Of a stretch of DNA of 20,378 nt, positions 13,648-20,378 are shown piece after piece. This DNA is from an uncultured Caryophanales bacterium (lineage in GTDB: Bacteria > Bacillota_I > Bacilli_A > RFN20 > CAG-826). The notes under the pieces are model-generated. The model was not told the DNA's origin. It saw only the letters and a program-made list of their open reading frames with translations, and made no database searches. The stretch is from the NCBI GenBank assembly GCA_947303105.1, contig CAMYXQ010000006.1, forward strand, positions 1 to 20,378, written 5' to 3'. A program made the translations under genes and the position numbers. Position 1 is the stretch's first letter; each line of letters begins with the position of its first letter.

Positions 13648-14484
13648 ATGGGAAAACCGATTGTTGGAATTTTATATGACTTCGACAGCACGCTGGCGAA
13701 GCAAGACATGCAGAATTTCGGCTTCATCCCCGAAATGGGAATGACTCCGGCCGAATTCTGGAAAGCCACCACCGAGTTCGCGGAAAAGACCGGGGTGGAA
13801 CGCACTTTGAGCTACCTCTACGTCATGAAGACGATGGCGGAAGCCCAAGGCAAGAAAATGACCGCCGCTTGGCTCAAAGAGTTCGGCAAGAACATCGAGT
13901 TCTGGCCGGGCGTTCTTGACTGGTTCGCTCGCATCAACGCCTACGGCGCCAAATTCGGCATCAAAGTCGAACACTATCTCATCAGCTCCGGCAACAAGGA
14001 AATCGTTTCCGGCTGCGCCATCGCCAAAGAGTTCCGGAAGCTCTATGCTTGCGAATATCTCTACGATGAGAAAACCAAAGAAGCCATCTGGCCGAAGCAA
14101 GTCATCAACTACACCCAGAAGACGCAGTACTTCTACCGCATCTCCAAAGGGGTGTATGACACCAAGGATGACGAAGGGGTCAATACCCACGTCCCAGAGC
14201 ACCGCATCCCCTATAGCAATATCATCTATATCGGCGATGGGATGACCGACATCCCGGCGATGATCATCGCCAAGTCCAATGGCGGCAAATCGATCGCCGT
14301 CTATCCGAAGGGCGAAGAGCACAAAGTTGAAACTTTGGTCCGCGACGGCCGCGTCAACTACGTCTGCCCTGCCGACTACCGCGAAGACAAGGCCCTCGAT
14401 AAGGTCATCAAACTCATCATCCAGGGCGTTGCCATCAACGACGAGTTAGGCAAGCGCGAAAATAAAGACATTCCGACGGATTGA
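13648..14484 (+). CDS. HAD-family phosphatase (subclass IB-like)
   Basis: A 278-residue cytosolic hydrolase. Motif I is DFDST (11-15; nucleophile Asp11, general acid Asp13), motif II is in LISSGN (111-116), a Lys for motif III is plausible at about 158 in TQKTQYF, and motif IV is GDGMTD (196-201). The insert between motif I and II (about 16-90) is helical, as in subclass I caps related to SerB-like phosphatases. It is larger than simple SerB and the substrate cannot be named. There is no Shine-Dalgarno; TATAAT lies 6 nt upstream, so a leaderless mRNA is likely. It is followed 37 nt later by ispD, which has its own promoter. Confidence 0.9.
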   Translation: MGKPIVGILYDFDSTLAKQDMQNFGFIPEMGMTPAEFWKATTEFAEKTGVERTLSYLYVMKTMAEAQGKKMTAAWLKEFGKNIEFWPGVLDWFARINAYGAKFGIKVEHYLISSGNKEIVSGCAIAKEFRKLYACEYLYDEKTKEAIWPKQVINYTQKTQYFYRISKGVYDTKDDEGVNTHVPEHRIPYSNIIYIGDGMTDIPAMIIAKSNGGKSIAVYPKGEEHKVETLVRDGRVNYVCPADYREDKALDKVIKLIIQGVAINDELGKRENKDIPTD

Positions 14485-14506
14485 TAATCCGCTCCGCCTC
14501 TTTCTA

Positions 14507-14515
14507 TGTTACAAT
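14507..14515 (+). promoter_or_regulatory. Extended -10 promoter giving a leaderless ispD transcript
   Basis: TGTTACAAT (TGn plus TACAAT) ends 6 nt before the ATG at 14522. No Shine-Dalgarno is present. Confidence 0.65.
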
Positions 14516-14521
14516 CTAGCC

Positions 14522-15187
14522 ATGCAGAACCGCTGCGTGGCTATTTTGTTGATGGGGGGTTCCGGAGAGCGATTCGACTCCCCGATCCCGAAACAGTTCG
14601 CCTTACTGGACGAGAAGCCTCTTTTCCTTCATGCCGCCGAGGTGCTTTCCGCCGCGATTGACGAAGTCATTTATGTCGTCCGCGAAGAGGATAAGGCTTT
14701 GGTCCGGAAAACGTTGGCCGCCCATGATCTCCTTCGCCCGGACACCGCGTTCGTCTTCGGCGGCGCGACCCGCCAGGAAAGCGTCAAGAATGCCGTTCTT
14801 TCTTTGAAAGAACGCGATCCGGACACCATCGTCGTGATCCATGACGCCAGCCGGCCTTGGGTGCTTATGGAAGATGTCGAAAAGACGGTGAAGGCGGCAT
14901 CCGAGAAAGGAGCCGCCATCCTCGCCATCCCCACCGCCGATTCCATCTGTGTCTCGGAGGACGGCAAGGAAGCGAACCGTTATCTCGATCGGAAGACGAT
15001 TTATCGCGTGCAGACTCCTCAAGCTTTCCGTCTCGGTCTCCTTTTGGACGCGGAGAAGAAAGCGAAGAAGGATTACACCGATGAAGGGTCCCTCGTTTTG
15101 GACGCCATGGGAATCGCGCCCGCCATCGTCGAAGGCCGTCCCGAAAATCGCAAAATCACCACCAAAGCGGACTTACTAGGAGAATAA
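14522..15187 (+). CDS. ispD: 2-C-methyl-D-erythritol 4-phosphate cytidylyltransferase
   Basis: A 221-residue cytosolic enzyme that joins CTP and methylerythritol phosphate in the non-mevalonate isoprenoid pathway. Nucleotide-binding loop GGSGERFDSPIPKQF (12-26), GGATRQESV (80-88), HDASRPWV (107-114), QTPQAF (164-169), TDEGSLV (186-192) and the C-terminal GRPENRKITT (205-214) all follow the IspD/TarI fold. TarI (ribitol-phosphate cytidylyltransferase) is the main alternative; length and the lack of neighbouring TarJ or teichoic acid genes favour IspD. The loop begins LLMGGSGER rather than the usual LLAAGxGxR, a small deviation. The mRNA is probably leaderless. The S1-Pgi gene starts 2 nt after its stop, with its ribosome site inside the last ispD codons. 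Confidence 0.85.
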   Translation: MQNRCVAILLMGGSGERFDSPIPKQFALLDEKPLFLHAAEVLSAAIDEVIYVVREEDKALVRKTLAAHDLLRPDTAFVFGGATRQESVKNAVLSLKERDPDTIVVIHDASRPWVLMEDVEKTVKAASEKGAAILAIPTADSICVSEDGKEANRYLDRKTIYRVQTPQAFRLGLLLDAEKKAKKDYTDEGSLVLDAMGIAPAIVEGRPENRKITTKADLLGE

Positions 15188-15189
15188 CC

Positions 15190-16830
15190 ATGAACGAAAA
15201 AATCGGAGATATCCTCGTTGGTACCGTCGTCCGCCTCTACCCCCGCTATGCCATCTTGCTTTTCGATGGTGGCAAAACCGGATTGCTCCATATCAGCGAG
15301 TTATCGAATAATTACATCCGCAATTTCACCGCCCTCGTTCAAGTTGGGAATATTTACAAAGTAAAAGTCATCGACATCGATGAGGAAAATGACTCGATGC
15401 GCGTTTCGGTCAAACAGTTGACCGATGCTGAACGCCACCGCAATCTCCCCAAGGAGCACATCGGGGAAGACGAAGTGGATTTCAGCGCGCTTCAAACCCA
15501 CCTCAGCGAATGGATCAACGATGAGAATCAGGAAGTCAATATGGAAGGAATCAAACTCGATTTGGGACACTTAGTCACCAAGATCGACATCGCCTCTTAT
15601 CAGGAGAAGGTCAATGAGATCCACAAGATGATCCACGAAGGCACCGGACTCGGATCCGATTTCCTCGGTTGGGTCGACTGGCCGGAGAACTACGACCAGG
15701 AAGAGTTCGCCCGCATCCAAGAGGATGCCAAGTATGTTCGTGAGCATTTCGATGTTCTCGTCGTCTGCGGCATCGGCGGTTCCTACCTCGGCGCCCGCGC
15801 GGCCATCGAAGCCATCCGCGGCCTCGGTCCGGCCAAGAAACCGGAAATCCTCTATCTCGGCCAGACTTTGGATCCCGATTACATCGCCGACACGATCGAC
15901 TATCTGAAAACCAAACACTTCGCCGTCAACGTCATTTCCAAATCCGGCACCACGACCGAAACCTCCGTCGCCTTCCGTTTGCTCAAAGATTTGCTTGAAA
16001 AGCAACTCGGCAAAGAAGGCGCCCGCAAAGCCATCTACGCCACTACTGACAAAGAGAATGGCGCCTTGCTCACTTTGGCCAAGAAAGAAGGTTATGCCCG
16101 CTATGTGCTCCCCGCCAACATCGGCGGCCGCTTCAGCGTCCTCACCGCGGTTGGTCTCTTCCCGATCGCCGTCGCCGGCATCGACATCGTTTCGATGCTG
16201 AATGGCGCCGCGGATGCCCGTCATGATTTCAGTGAGCCGAGCCTTGAGAAGAACGCCGCTTACCGCTATGCGGTAGTCCGTCATCACCTCTATGAAAAAG
16301 AAGGCAAGACGGCCGAATTCCTCGTCACCTATGCCCCGAGCCAAGTCCAACTCGGCGAATGGTGGAAACAGCTCTTCGGCGAAAGCGAAGGCAAAGACGG
16401 AAAGGGACTATTGCCCGCCTCGGTTACCTTCACCACCGATCTCCACTCGATGGGCCAATTCATCCAAGATGGCAAGAAGACGTTCTTCGAGACGACGATC
16501 CGCGTCAACAAGAGCCGTCGCCTGCTCACCGTCGGCAAGGACGAAGAAAATCTTGATGGTTTGAACTTCTTGGCTGGCAAAGACCTCTCAGAGATCCAGC
16601 AGAAAGCCTTTGAGGGCACCGTCGAAGCCCACACCGTCACCGGTAGGAACGACAACCTCATCCTCGAAGTCGAGGAGATGGATGGCTACCATCTCGGTTA
16701 TCTCTTCTACTTCTTCATGAAAGCCTGCGCGATGTCCGCGTACCTCAATGGGGTGAACCCCTTCAATCAGCCCGGCGTGGAAGTGTACAAAAAGAACATG
16801 TTCCACCTTTTAGGGAAACCGGGGTATTGA
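15190..16830 (+). CDS. pgi: S1 RNA-binding domain fused to glucose-6-phosphate isomerase
   Basis: A 546-residue two-part protein in one uninterrupted frame. Residues 5-77 are an S1/OB domain (GDILVGTVVRLYPRYAILLF, GLLHISELS, VKVIDIDEENDSMRVSVKQL). Residues 78-117 form a linker ending in FSALQTHLSEWI, which resembles the tail of the free-standing YugI/GSP13/CvfD S1 proteins of Firmicutes. Residues 118-546 are a complete Pgi, which interconverts glucose-6-phosphate and fructose-6-phosphate: GIGGSYLGARAAIE (194-207), KSGTTTET (251-258), GGRFSVLTAVG (312-322), QLFGESEGKDGKG (394-406, with the catalytic Glu) and DLHSMGQ (417-423). The upstream start has AGGAGA at 15178-15183. Met118 aligns with the normal Pgi start and has its own AGGAAG upstream. 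It is coupled to ispD. Confidence 0.95.
   Translation: MNEKIGDILVGTVVRLYPRYAILLFDGGKTGLLHISELSNNYIRNFTALVQVGNIYKVKVIDIDEENDSMRVSVKQLTDAERHRNLPKEHIGEDEVDFSALQTHLSEWINDENQEVNMEGIKLDLGHLVTKIDIASYQEKVNEIHKMIHEGTGLGSDFLGWVDWPENYDQEEFARIQEDAKYVREHFDVLVVCGIGGSYLGARAAIEAIRGLGPAKKPEILYLGQTLDPDYIADTIDYLKTKHFAVNVISKSGTTTETSVAFRLLKDLLEKQLGKEGARKAIYATTDKENGALLTLAKKEGYARYVLPANIGGRFSVLTAVGLFPIAVAGIDIVSMLNGAADARHDFSEPSLEKNAAYRYAVVRHHLYEKEGKTAEFLVTYAPSQVQLGEWWKQLFGESEGKDGKGLLPASVTFTTDLHSMGQFIQDGKKTFFETTIRVNKSRRLLTVGKDEENLDGLNFLAGKDLSEIQQKAFEGTVEAHTVTGRNDNLILEVEEMDGYHLGYLFYFFMKACAMSAYLNGVNPFNQPGVEVYKKNMFHLLGKPGY
15530..15543 (+). promoter_or_regulatory. Possible internal ribosome site and start for free Pgi
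   Basis: AGGAAG (15530-15535) is followed by TCAAT and an in-frame ATG at 15541, which is codon 118 of the fusion and matches where ordinary Pgi proteins begin. If used, a 429-residue S1-less Pgi would be made from the same mRNA. Confidence 0.4.
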
Positions 16831-16841
16831 GAGAAATAAAA

Positions 16842-16865
16842 AGGCGCCACTTGGCGTCTTTTTTT
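16842..16865. terminator. Bidirectional terminator between pgi and the tRNA operon
   Basis: AGGCGCC pairs with GGCGTCT around ACTT, followed on the + strand by T7. On the minus strand the same stem is followed by TTTTTATTT, so it also ends the tRNA operon 9 nt after tRNA-Leu. Confidence 0.92.
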
Positions 16866-16873
16866 ATTGGAGG

Positions 16874-16960
16874 TGGTGCCCGGGATCGGACTCGAACCGA
16901 TACGGATTACTCATCCGGAGGATTTTAAGTCCTCTGCGTCTACCATTCCGCCACCTGGGC
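16874..16960 (-). tRNA. tRNA-Leu (anticodon TAA)
   Basis: A class II tRNA. The anticodon stem GAGGA/TCCTC closes CTTAAAA, anticodon TAA. A long variable arm, the T arm ATCGG/CCGAT and an encoded CCA are present. The acceptor stem GCCCAGG/CCCGGGC has one mismatch, A5 opposite C68. Last gene of a five-tRNA operon. Confidence 0.95.
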
Positions 16961-16972
16961 CTTTTAATAAAA

Positions 16973-17048
16973 TGGTCTCCCGTGACAGGCTCGAACTGTC
17001 GACCCCTTGATTAAAAGTCAAGTGCTCTACCACTGAGCTAACGGGAGA
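16973..17048 (-). tRNA. tRNA-Lys (anticodon TTT)
   Basis: A 76-nt tRNA with a perfect acceptor stem TCTCCCG/CGGGAGA, anticodon stem CTTGA/TCAAG around CTTTTAA, and encoded CCA. Fourth in the operon. Confidence 0.96.
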
Positions 17049-17053
17049 TGATG

Positions 17054-17128
17054 TGGCTGGGGTGACTGGGATCGAACCAGTGCATGACAGAGTCAAAGTC
17101 TGTTGCCTTACCCCTTGGCTACACCCCA
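17054..17128 (-). tRNA. tRNA-Gln (anticodon TTG)
   Basis: A 75-nt tRNA with acceptor stem TGGGGTG/CACCCCA, discriminator G, anticodon stem ACAGA/TCTGT around CTTTGAC, and encoded CCA. Third in the operon, 5 nt before tRNA-Lys. Confidence 0.96.
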
Positions 17129-17135
17129 AGAAAAA

Positions 17136-17219
17136 TGGTGGGTGAAGATGGATTTGAACCACCGAACCCTGAGGAGCTGATTTACAGTCAGCCGCGTTTG
17201 GCCACTTCGCTATTCACCC
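17136..17219 (-). tRNA. tRNA-Tyr (anticodon GTA)
   Basis: A class II tRNA of 84 nt. Acceptor stem GGGTGAA/TTCACCC, anticodon stem GCTGA/TCAGC around CTGTAAA, long variable arm, and encoded CCA. Second in the operon. Confidence 0.96.
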
Positions 17220-17251
17220 ACACTATGTCGTTCGCACACTTGGGAACAAGA

Positions 17252-17326
17252 TGGTGGATGCTGTAGGTTTCGAACCTACGACCCCCGCCTTGTAAGGGCG
17301 ATGCTCTCCCGCTGAGCTAAGCATCC
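17252..17326 (-). tRNA. tRNA-Val (anticodon TAC)
   Basis: A 75-nt tRNA with acceptor stem GGATGCT/AGCATCC, anticodon stem TCGCC/GGCGG around CTTACAA, and encoded CCA. First gene of the operon, about 25 nt after the predicted RNA start. Confidence 0.96.
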
Positions 17327-17356
17327 GCAGGGCATACCCTCCAAATGTGCCCAAAT

Positions 17357-17385
17357 AATATACCATTGCGAAAAATAGCCGTCAA
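17357..17385 (-). promoter_or_regulatory. Strong promoter of the five-tRNA operon
   Basis: TTGACG (17385-17380), exactly 17 nt, TATATT (17362-17357) on the minus strand, with TGG just before the -10. This is the closest match to the sigma-70/A consensus in the window. Confidence 0.88.
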
Positions 17386-17428
17386 TGCGCGATTACGCAC
17401 ATGAGGACGACTTTTGAAGACAACGATT

Positions 17429-17890
17429 CTAGATGGTGCCGCGGAATCGGCGGGCATGCTCTACCGCCTCTTCGATCCGCCTTTCATCAAACCCGAATTC
17501 CGCGTATCCGGCTAAGACCGTGGATAGATAACCGATGGTTGGGCCTTGGATGGGGAAACCGTCGTTCATGATATAAACCATCGCTTCGATTTCTTTCTTT
17601 TTCCCATCGTCTTTCTCCATCAGGACGCGCATCGTCTCTTTGCGGTAAAAATCGGGGTAGGCCTCATAAAAATCGAGATGTTCCTCGTCTTCGGGAGCAA
17701 GAGAAAAGACCCCCACAGGAACCGAGAATCCGGAAGCTGGCTCGATCGTCAGATAGGTACGGCGAAAGAGGAGGCGATAATCGGCGATCACCGCTCGCCC
17801 GATCCGTTTGGCGGTTGGGCAGCGTTCTTTCATCTGCTCCAAGTTGAGGTTGCTGCCATATGCTAAGTAATAACGGGTCCGATGATTCAT
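17429..17890 (-). CDS. Gamma-glutamylcyclotransferase-like (AIG2/GGCT fold) protein
   Basis: A 153-residue cytosolic protein of the GGCT fold. The substrate loop YGSNLN is at 11-16 and the catalytic Glu is probably Glu76 in HLDFYEAYPDFYRKE (71-85). The central FRRTYLTIEPASGFSVPVGVFSL strand region and the VYIMND segment fit the family. True members cyclise gamma-glutamyl amines or peptides to 5-oxoproline; the bacterial relatives are mostly uncharacterised, so the substrate is open. Start at 17890 has a strong AAGGAGG upstream. No terminator separates it from the tRNA operon promoter, so transcripts may read into the tRNAs. Confidence 0.88.
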   Translation of the reverse strand: MNHRTRYYLAYGSNLNLEQMKERCPTAKRIGRAVIADYRLLFRRTYLTIEPASGFSVPVGVFSLAPEDEEHLDFYEAYPDFYRKETMRVLMEKDDGKKKEIEAMVYIMNDGFPIQGPTIGYLSTVLAGYAEFGFDERRIEEAVEHARRFRGTI

Positions 17891-18002
17891 GAACGCACCT
17901 CCTTCATTATTCTAATGATATCAACAGTCATGTCCTATTTTTGTCCCATTTCGTCATGAGGTTTTCGACGCTAGAACGCTGGTCATCTTCGATGGAAAGT
18001 CT

Positions 18003-18008
18003 TATATT
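18003..18008 (+). promoter_or_regulatory. Candidate -10 box of the transaldolase gene
   Basis: TATATT lies 43 nt before the ATG at 18052, in the 160-nt divergent gap (17891-18051). No good -35 is seen. The leader would hold AAAGGAGAG. I see nothing else of note in the gap. Confidence 0.4.
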
Positions 18009-18051
18009 AAAAGCAGATGTTTTCATTGCGTGAAGAAAGGAGAGACGCCAT

Positions 18052-18732
18052 ATGAAATTCTTTTTGGATTCCGCCAAACTCAATGAGATCGATAAGGCCT
18101 ACCGCTGCTACGGCATCGACGGGGTCACCACCAATCCCAAACACATCATGTTGTCGGGAAAACCATTCTTGACGGCCATCACCGACATCGCCAACTGGAT
18201 CAAAGAAAACAAGCTTGAAGGCATGGAACGCTTCCCGGTGTCCGTGGAGATCAATCCCCATCTCGAAAAAGCCGAGGACATGATCGAGCAGGGCAAGAAG
18301 ATTGCCGCCATTTCGCCGAACTTTGTCATAAAAATCCCCTGCAACCTCGAAGGTTTGAAAGCGGCCAAAGCCCTCGAAGAAGAAGGCATCCGCACCAACG
18401 TCACCTTGGTCTTCTCGCCGAGCCAGGCCATCCAACCCGGCCGCATCGGAGCCAAATTCGTCTCGCCGTTCATCGGCTGGAAGGAGAGCAATGGGGAGGA
18501 CGCTTGCGCGTACATGGCCCAAATCGTCAACATCTATCGCGAGAAGGGCTATAAGACCGAAATCATCGCTGCCGCGATCCGCAACGGCAAACAAATCGCT
18601 GACATGGCCGAACTCGGCGTCGATATCGTCACATGTGGCCTTGCGGTGTACGAAGATGCCTTTACTCACCCCTACACAGACCTTGGTCTCAGCCGTTTCC
18701 AAAACGCTTGGGATAACACCGAGGGGAACTGA
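18052..18732 (+). CDS. talC: Transaldolase / fructose-6-phosphate aldolase family protein
   Basis: A 226-residue cytosolic class I aldolase of the small TalC/FSA type. These enzymes move or release a three-carbon dihydroxyacetone unit between sugar phosphates in the non-oxidative pentose phosphate pathway. Key positions are Asp6 in FFLDSA, TTNP at 26-29, the Schiff-base Lys94 in FVIKIPCN, NVTLVFS (116-122) and AKFVSPFIGW (134-143). The length is typical (about 215-225). The TTNPKHI segment has Lys-His where most relatives have Ser or Thr residues, so specificity could differ. Transaldolase and FSA activity cannot be told apart here. AGGAGAG lies about 9 nt before the ATG. It appears monocistronic. 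Confidence 0.9.
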   Translation: MKFFLDSAKLNEIDKAYRCYGIDGVTTNPKHIMLSGKPFLTAITDIANWIKENKLEGMERFPVSVEINPHLEKAEDMIEQGKKIAAISPNFVIKIPCNLEGLKAAKALEEEGIRTNVTLVFSPSQAIQPGRIGAKFVSPFIGWKESNGEDACAYMAQIVNIYREKGYKTEIIAAAIRNGKQIADMAELGVDIVTCGLAVYEDAFTHPYTDLGLSRFQNAWDNTEGN

Positions 18733-18765
18733 GGCGAAAAAAGTTGGGCAAACCGATAATTTCGC

Positions 18766-18785
18766 ATTTATTTTCAAAAATAAAT
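18766..18785. repeat. AT-only perfect inverted repeat
   Basis: ATTTATTTT and AAAATAAAT are exact complements around CA. The pure A/T arms stand out in GC-rich surroundings. It lies 33 nt after the talC stop and just upstream of a possible -10 (TATATT, 18790-18795) of the small membrane protein. It may be an operator or a weak terminator. Confidence 0.5.
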
Positions 18786-18819
18786 CGCGTATATTTTGGG
18801 TAGATATTGGAGGAATATT

Positions 18820-19053
18820 ATGGATTCGTATATCAAGTGGATGGAAGGCCTTCCCAAATGGTTGAAAGTGGTTTTCTGCTTCTTCATCCTTGACTGGTTC
18901 TGGGCCATCTGGCGTATCTGCAAGGGCGTCAAAGCCAACAGCGCGATCCAAGTCATCCTCGCCATCCTTTGGATCTTCTTCGGTGGCGTCATTCTCTGGA
19001 TCTTGGACCTCATCTGCATCATCGTCAGAGATTACCCCTTCTGGTGGAAATAA
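18820..19053 (+). CDS. Small two-helix membrane protein, unknown function
   Basis: A 77-residue hydrophobic protein that I do not recognise. Two membrane helices are evident, about 18-34 (VVFCFFILDWFWAIW) and about 44-70 (AIQVILAILWIFFGGVILWI and the following residues), joined by a basic loop (RICKGVKANS). Tryptophan is unusually frequent, and the ending is YPFWWK. GGAGG lies 6 nt before the ATG, deciding this start over an in-frame ATG at 18796. It stands alone between the AT-rich inverted repeat and a strong terminator. Size and shape recall small stress-response or membrane-stabilising proteins; no function can be assigned. Confidence 0.8.
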   Translation: MDSYIKWMEGLPKWLKVVFCFFILDWFWAIWRICKGVKANSAIQVILAILWIFFGGVILWILDLICIIVRDYPFWWK

Positions 19054-19063
19054 CCGACAAACC

Positions 19064-19098
19064 AACGAACCCCCGCCCATGTGGCGGGGTTTTTCGTT
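19064..19098 (+). terminator. Intrinsic terminator after the small membrane protein
   Basis: CCCCGCC and GGCGGGG form the core stem around CATGT, extended by AACGAA/TTCGTT outside; TTTTT follows the core. It begins 11 nt after the stop codon. Confidence 0.92.
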
Positions 19099-19108
19099 GA
19101 ATGGCATC

Positions 19109-19124
19109 TTTGGCTTATGCCAAA
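19109..19124 (+). repeat. Short inverted repeat before the carboxypeptidase gene
   Basis: TTTGGC and GCCAAA are exact complements around TTAT, 21 nt before the ATG at 19146. It could be an operator or mRNA 5' stem; there is no clear promoter to anchor it. Confidence 0.35.
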
Positions 19125-19145
19125 ATAAAAGATGAGGTATCCATT

Positions 19146-20378
19146 ATGAAACACAGTGTCTATTTCGAAGCGTTGAAGCCTTATTTGGAGCAGATGAAAC
19201 GGGTCGGCTCGATGGTTGGGGTCCTTTATTATGACCTCGCGACCCAAGCCCCCGAGAAGGCAATCGGCCCCCAAAGCGAGATCATCAATTTCTACGGCTC
19301 CCAGTTGGCCGCCATCTCCCAGCAAGTCGCTTACAAGACCTTGGTCAAGAATGGCCTCAAAGACCCGAATGCCAGCCCGCAGGAAAAGCGGTTATTCGAA
19401 TCCTTATCCCGCGAGATTCTCCTTATGGAGAAAATCCCTTTAAGCGAATACACCGCCGCCCATAACGCCTTCTCGAAATCGAACGAGATGTGGCGCCTCT
19501 ACCGGCCGAAGAACGACTTCGCTTCCTGGCTTCCCTACTGGGAAGAAGCGGTTGCTTATTCCCGCAAGCTCGCCAAGGCGAGAATGGATCATCTCACCAA
19601 GACGCCATACGATGCCTTATTGGATTTATATGAACCTGGCAACACCAGCGATTATCTCGACGAATTATTCGCCCCGCTCAAGAAAGCGATCTCCGGATTA
19701 TTGCCGCAGGTGATCTCCCGTCAGAAAGCCCGCGTCCTTCCGCCGATCAAGTCTTATCCGAAAGAGAAGCAGGCCGCTCTATCGAAGGCTTTGCTAGAAA
19801 CCATCCATTACGATATGAAGGGCGGAGCCCTTGCCGAAAGCGCCCACCCCTTCTCCATCGATATCTCCGAGTTCGATGCCCGTTTGACCACCCGTTATAG
19901 CGAAGAAGATTGGCGGTCTAACTTATTCACCATCCTCCACGAAGGGGGCCACTGCCTCGAATTCCAAAACAAAGGCCCGGAGATGTATGAATACTATCTC
20001 GAGTCCGAAGCCACTTCCGCCATCTGCGAGACCCACAGCCGTTTCTATGAGAACCTCATTGGGCGCAGCATGGAATTCGCGCCCGTGTTAAAAGGTCTAT
20101 GCGCGAAGCATCTCGATCCGGCTTTCGATTACATGTCGGACCAGGATTTCTACGATTTGCTCAACGAAGTGACGCCGGGGCTCATCCGTTGTGATGCCGA
20201 CGAACTCACTTATACCTTGCACATCATCATCCGTTATGAAATCGAGCGCGACCTCATCAACGGGGTCATCGAATGCAAAGACGTCCCCGCCATCTGGAAT
20301 GAAAAATACAAAGCCTATCTCGGCGTCGATGTCCCGAGCGATAAGGACGGCTGCATGCAGGACGTCCACTGGACCGAT
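19146..20378 (+). CDS. M32 family metallocarboxypeptidase (3' partial)
   Basis: The first 411 residues of a zinc carboxypeptidase of the M32 (Taq) family, which removes C-terminal residues from peptides in the cytosol; the last 80-100 residues lie outside the window. The zinc motif is HEGGH at 265-269, with Glu266 as catalytic base, and the third ligand is Glu295 in ICETHSRF, 26 residues after His269, the expected spacing. The DARLTTRY block (about 243-250), ENLIGRS and ADELTYTLHIIIRYEIERDL further confirm the family. The commoner HES-Q form of the third-ligand motif is CETHSRF here. GATGAGG precedes the ATG by 8 nt. No close promoter is certain. Confidence 0.95.
   Translation, partial: MKHSVYFEALKPYLEQMKRVGSMVGVLYYDLATQAPEKAIGPQSEIINFYGSQLAAISQQVAYKTLVKNGLKDPNASPQEKRLFESLSREILLMEKIPLSEYTAAHNAFSKSNEMWRLYRPKNDFASWLPYWEEAVAYSRKLAKARMDHLTKTPYDALLDLYEPGNTSDYLDELFAPLKKAISGLLPQVISRQKARVLPPIKSYPKEKQAALSKALLETIHYDMKGGALAESAHPFSIDISEFDARLTTRYSEEDWRSNLFTILHEGGHCLEFQNKGPEMYEYYLESEATSAICETHSRFYENLIGRSMEFAPVLKGLCAKHLDPAFDYMSDQDFYDLLNEVTPGLIRCDADELTYTLHIIIRYEIERDLINGVIECKDVPAIWNEKYKAYLGVDVPSDKDGCMQDVHWTD

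Noticed and set aside
14522..15187. TarI (ribitol-phosphate cytidylyltransferase) instead of IspD
   Set aside because: Not excluded, but no TarJ or wall teichoic acid gene is adjacent and the length fits IspD, so IspD is preferred.
16874..17326. The repeated-looking tRNA region as a CRISPR or integration site
   Set aside because: All five units fold as complete tRNAs with different anticodons. There are no spaced identical repeats, no integrase and no duplicated tRNA 3' ends.
18007..19107. A 366-codon minus-strand open frame opposite talC and the small membrane protein
   Set aside because: It is antisense to two well-supported genes, has no ribosome site and no recognisable domain. The C-ending codon bias of real genes keeps the opposite strand open.

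Overview
The window looks like chromosomal sequence from an anaerobic, probably host-associated bacterium of the Bacillota, possibly near the Bacilli/Erysipelotrichia/Mollicutes branch. The placement rests on gene content: an electron-bifurcating-type [FeFe]-hydrogenase, PduL phosphotransacylase, a FolT-type ECF S-component, a TSCPD protein, and a Firmicutes-type Pgi joined to a YugI/CvfD-like S1 domain. The taxonomic rank is an inference. TGA is used as a stop and tryptophans are TGG, so the standard bacterial code applies. Genes favour C-ending codons, which creates many long antisense shadow ORFs. I see no mobile element, CRISPR array, phage module or rRNA.

Layout. Positions 1-3662 (+): the 3' part of the hydrogenase catalytic subunit, a lipoprotein/permease pair of an ABC importer without its ATPase, and a flavodoxin. 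Positions 3712-9635 (-): a three-gene HAD / helical protein / membrane protein operon, the ribosome hibernation factor hpf, metK under a SAM riboswitch, a FolT-like ECF S-component, and pduL with a small TSCPD protein. Positions 9742-13034 (+): the Mg2+ channel mgtE, tRNA-Leu(GAG) and an ABC-F ATPase. A LemA-like gene on the minus strand shares its stop codon bases with the ABC-F gene. Positions 13648-16830 (+): an HAD phosphatase, ispD, and an S1-domain/glucose-6-phosphate isomerase fusion. Positions 16874-17890 (-): a GGCT-like gene and a Val-Tyr-Gln-Lys-Leu tRNA operon behind a near-consensus promoter. Positions 18052 to the end (+): a transaldolase-like gene, a small membrane protein, and an M32 carboxypeptidase cut by the window edge.

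The genes point to fermentative energy metabolism: H2 production, acyl-phosphate formation by PduL, and sugar-phosphate interconversion by Pgi and TalC. Isoprenoid precursor synthesis, SAM synthesis, folate uptake, Mg2+ uptake and ribosome maintenance are also represented. No single dedicated new system fills the window.

The most notable observations are: (1) a Pgi with a complete S1 RNA-binding unit at its N-terminus and a possible internal start that would also release free Pgi; (2) five genes, on both strands, whose -10 box lies exactly 6 nt before the start codon with no Shine-Dalgarno, implying leaderless mRNAs; (3) a compact SAM-I-like riboswitch whose P2 arm lacks the usual kink-turn but keeps the SAM core and a 6-bp pseudoknot; (4) A-C mismatches in the acceptor stems of both leucine tRNAs only.
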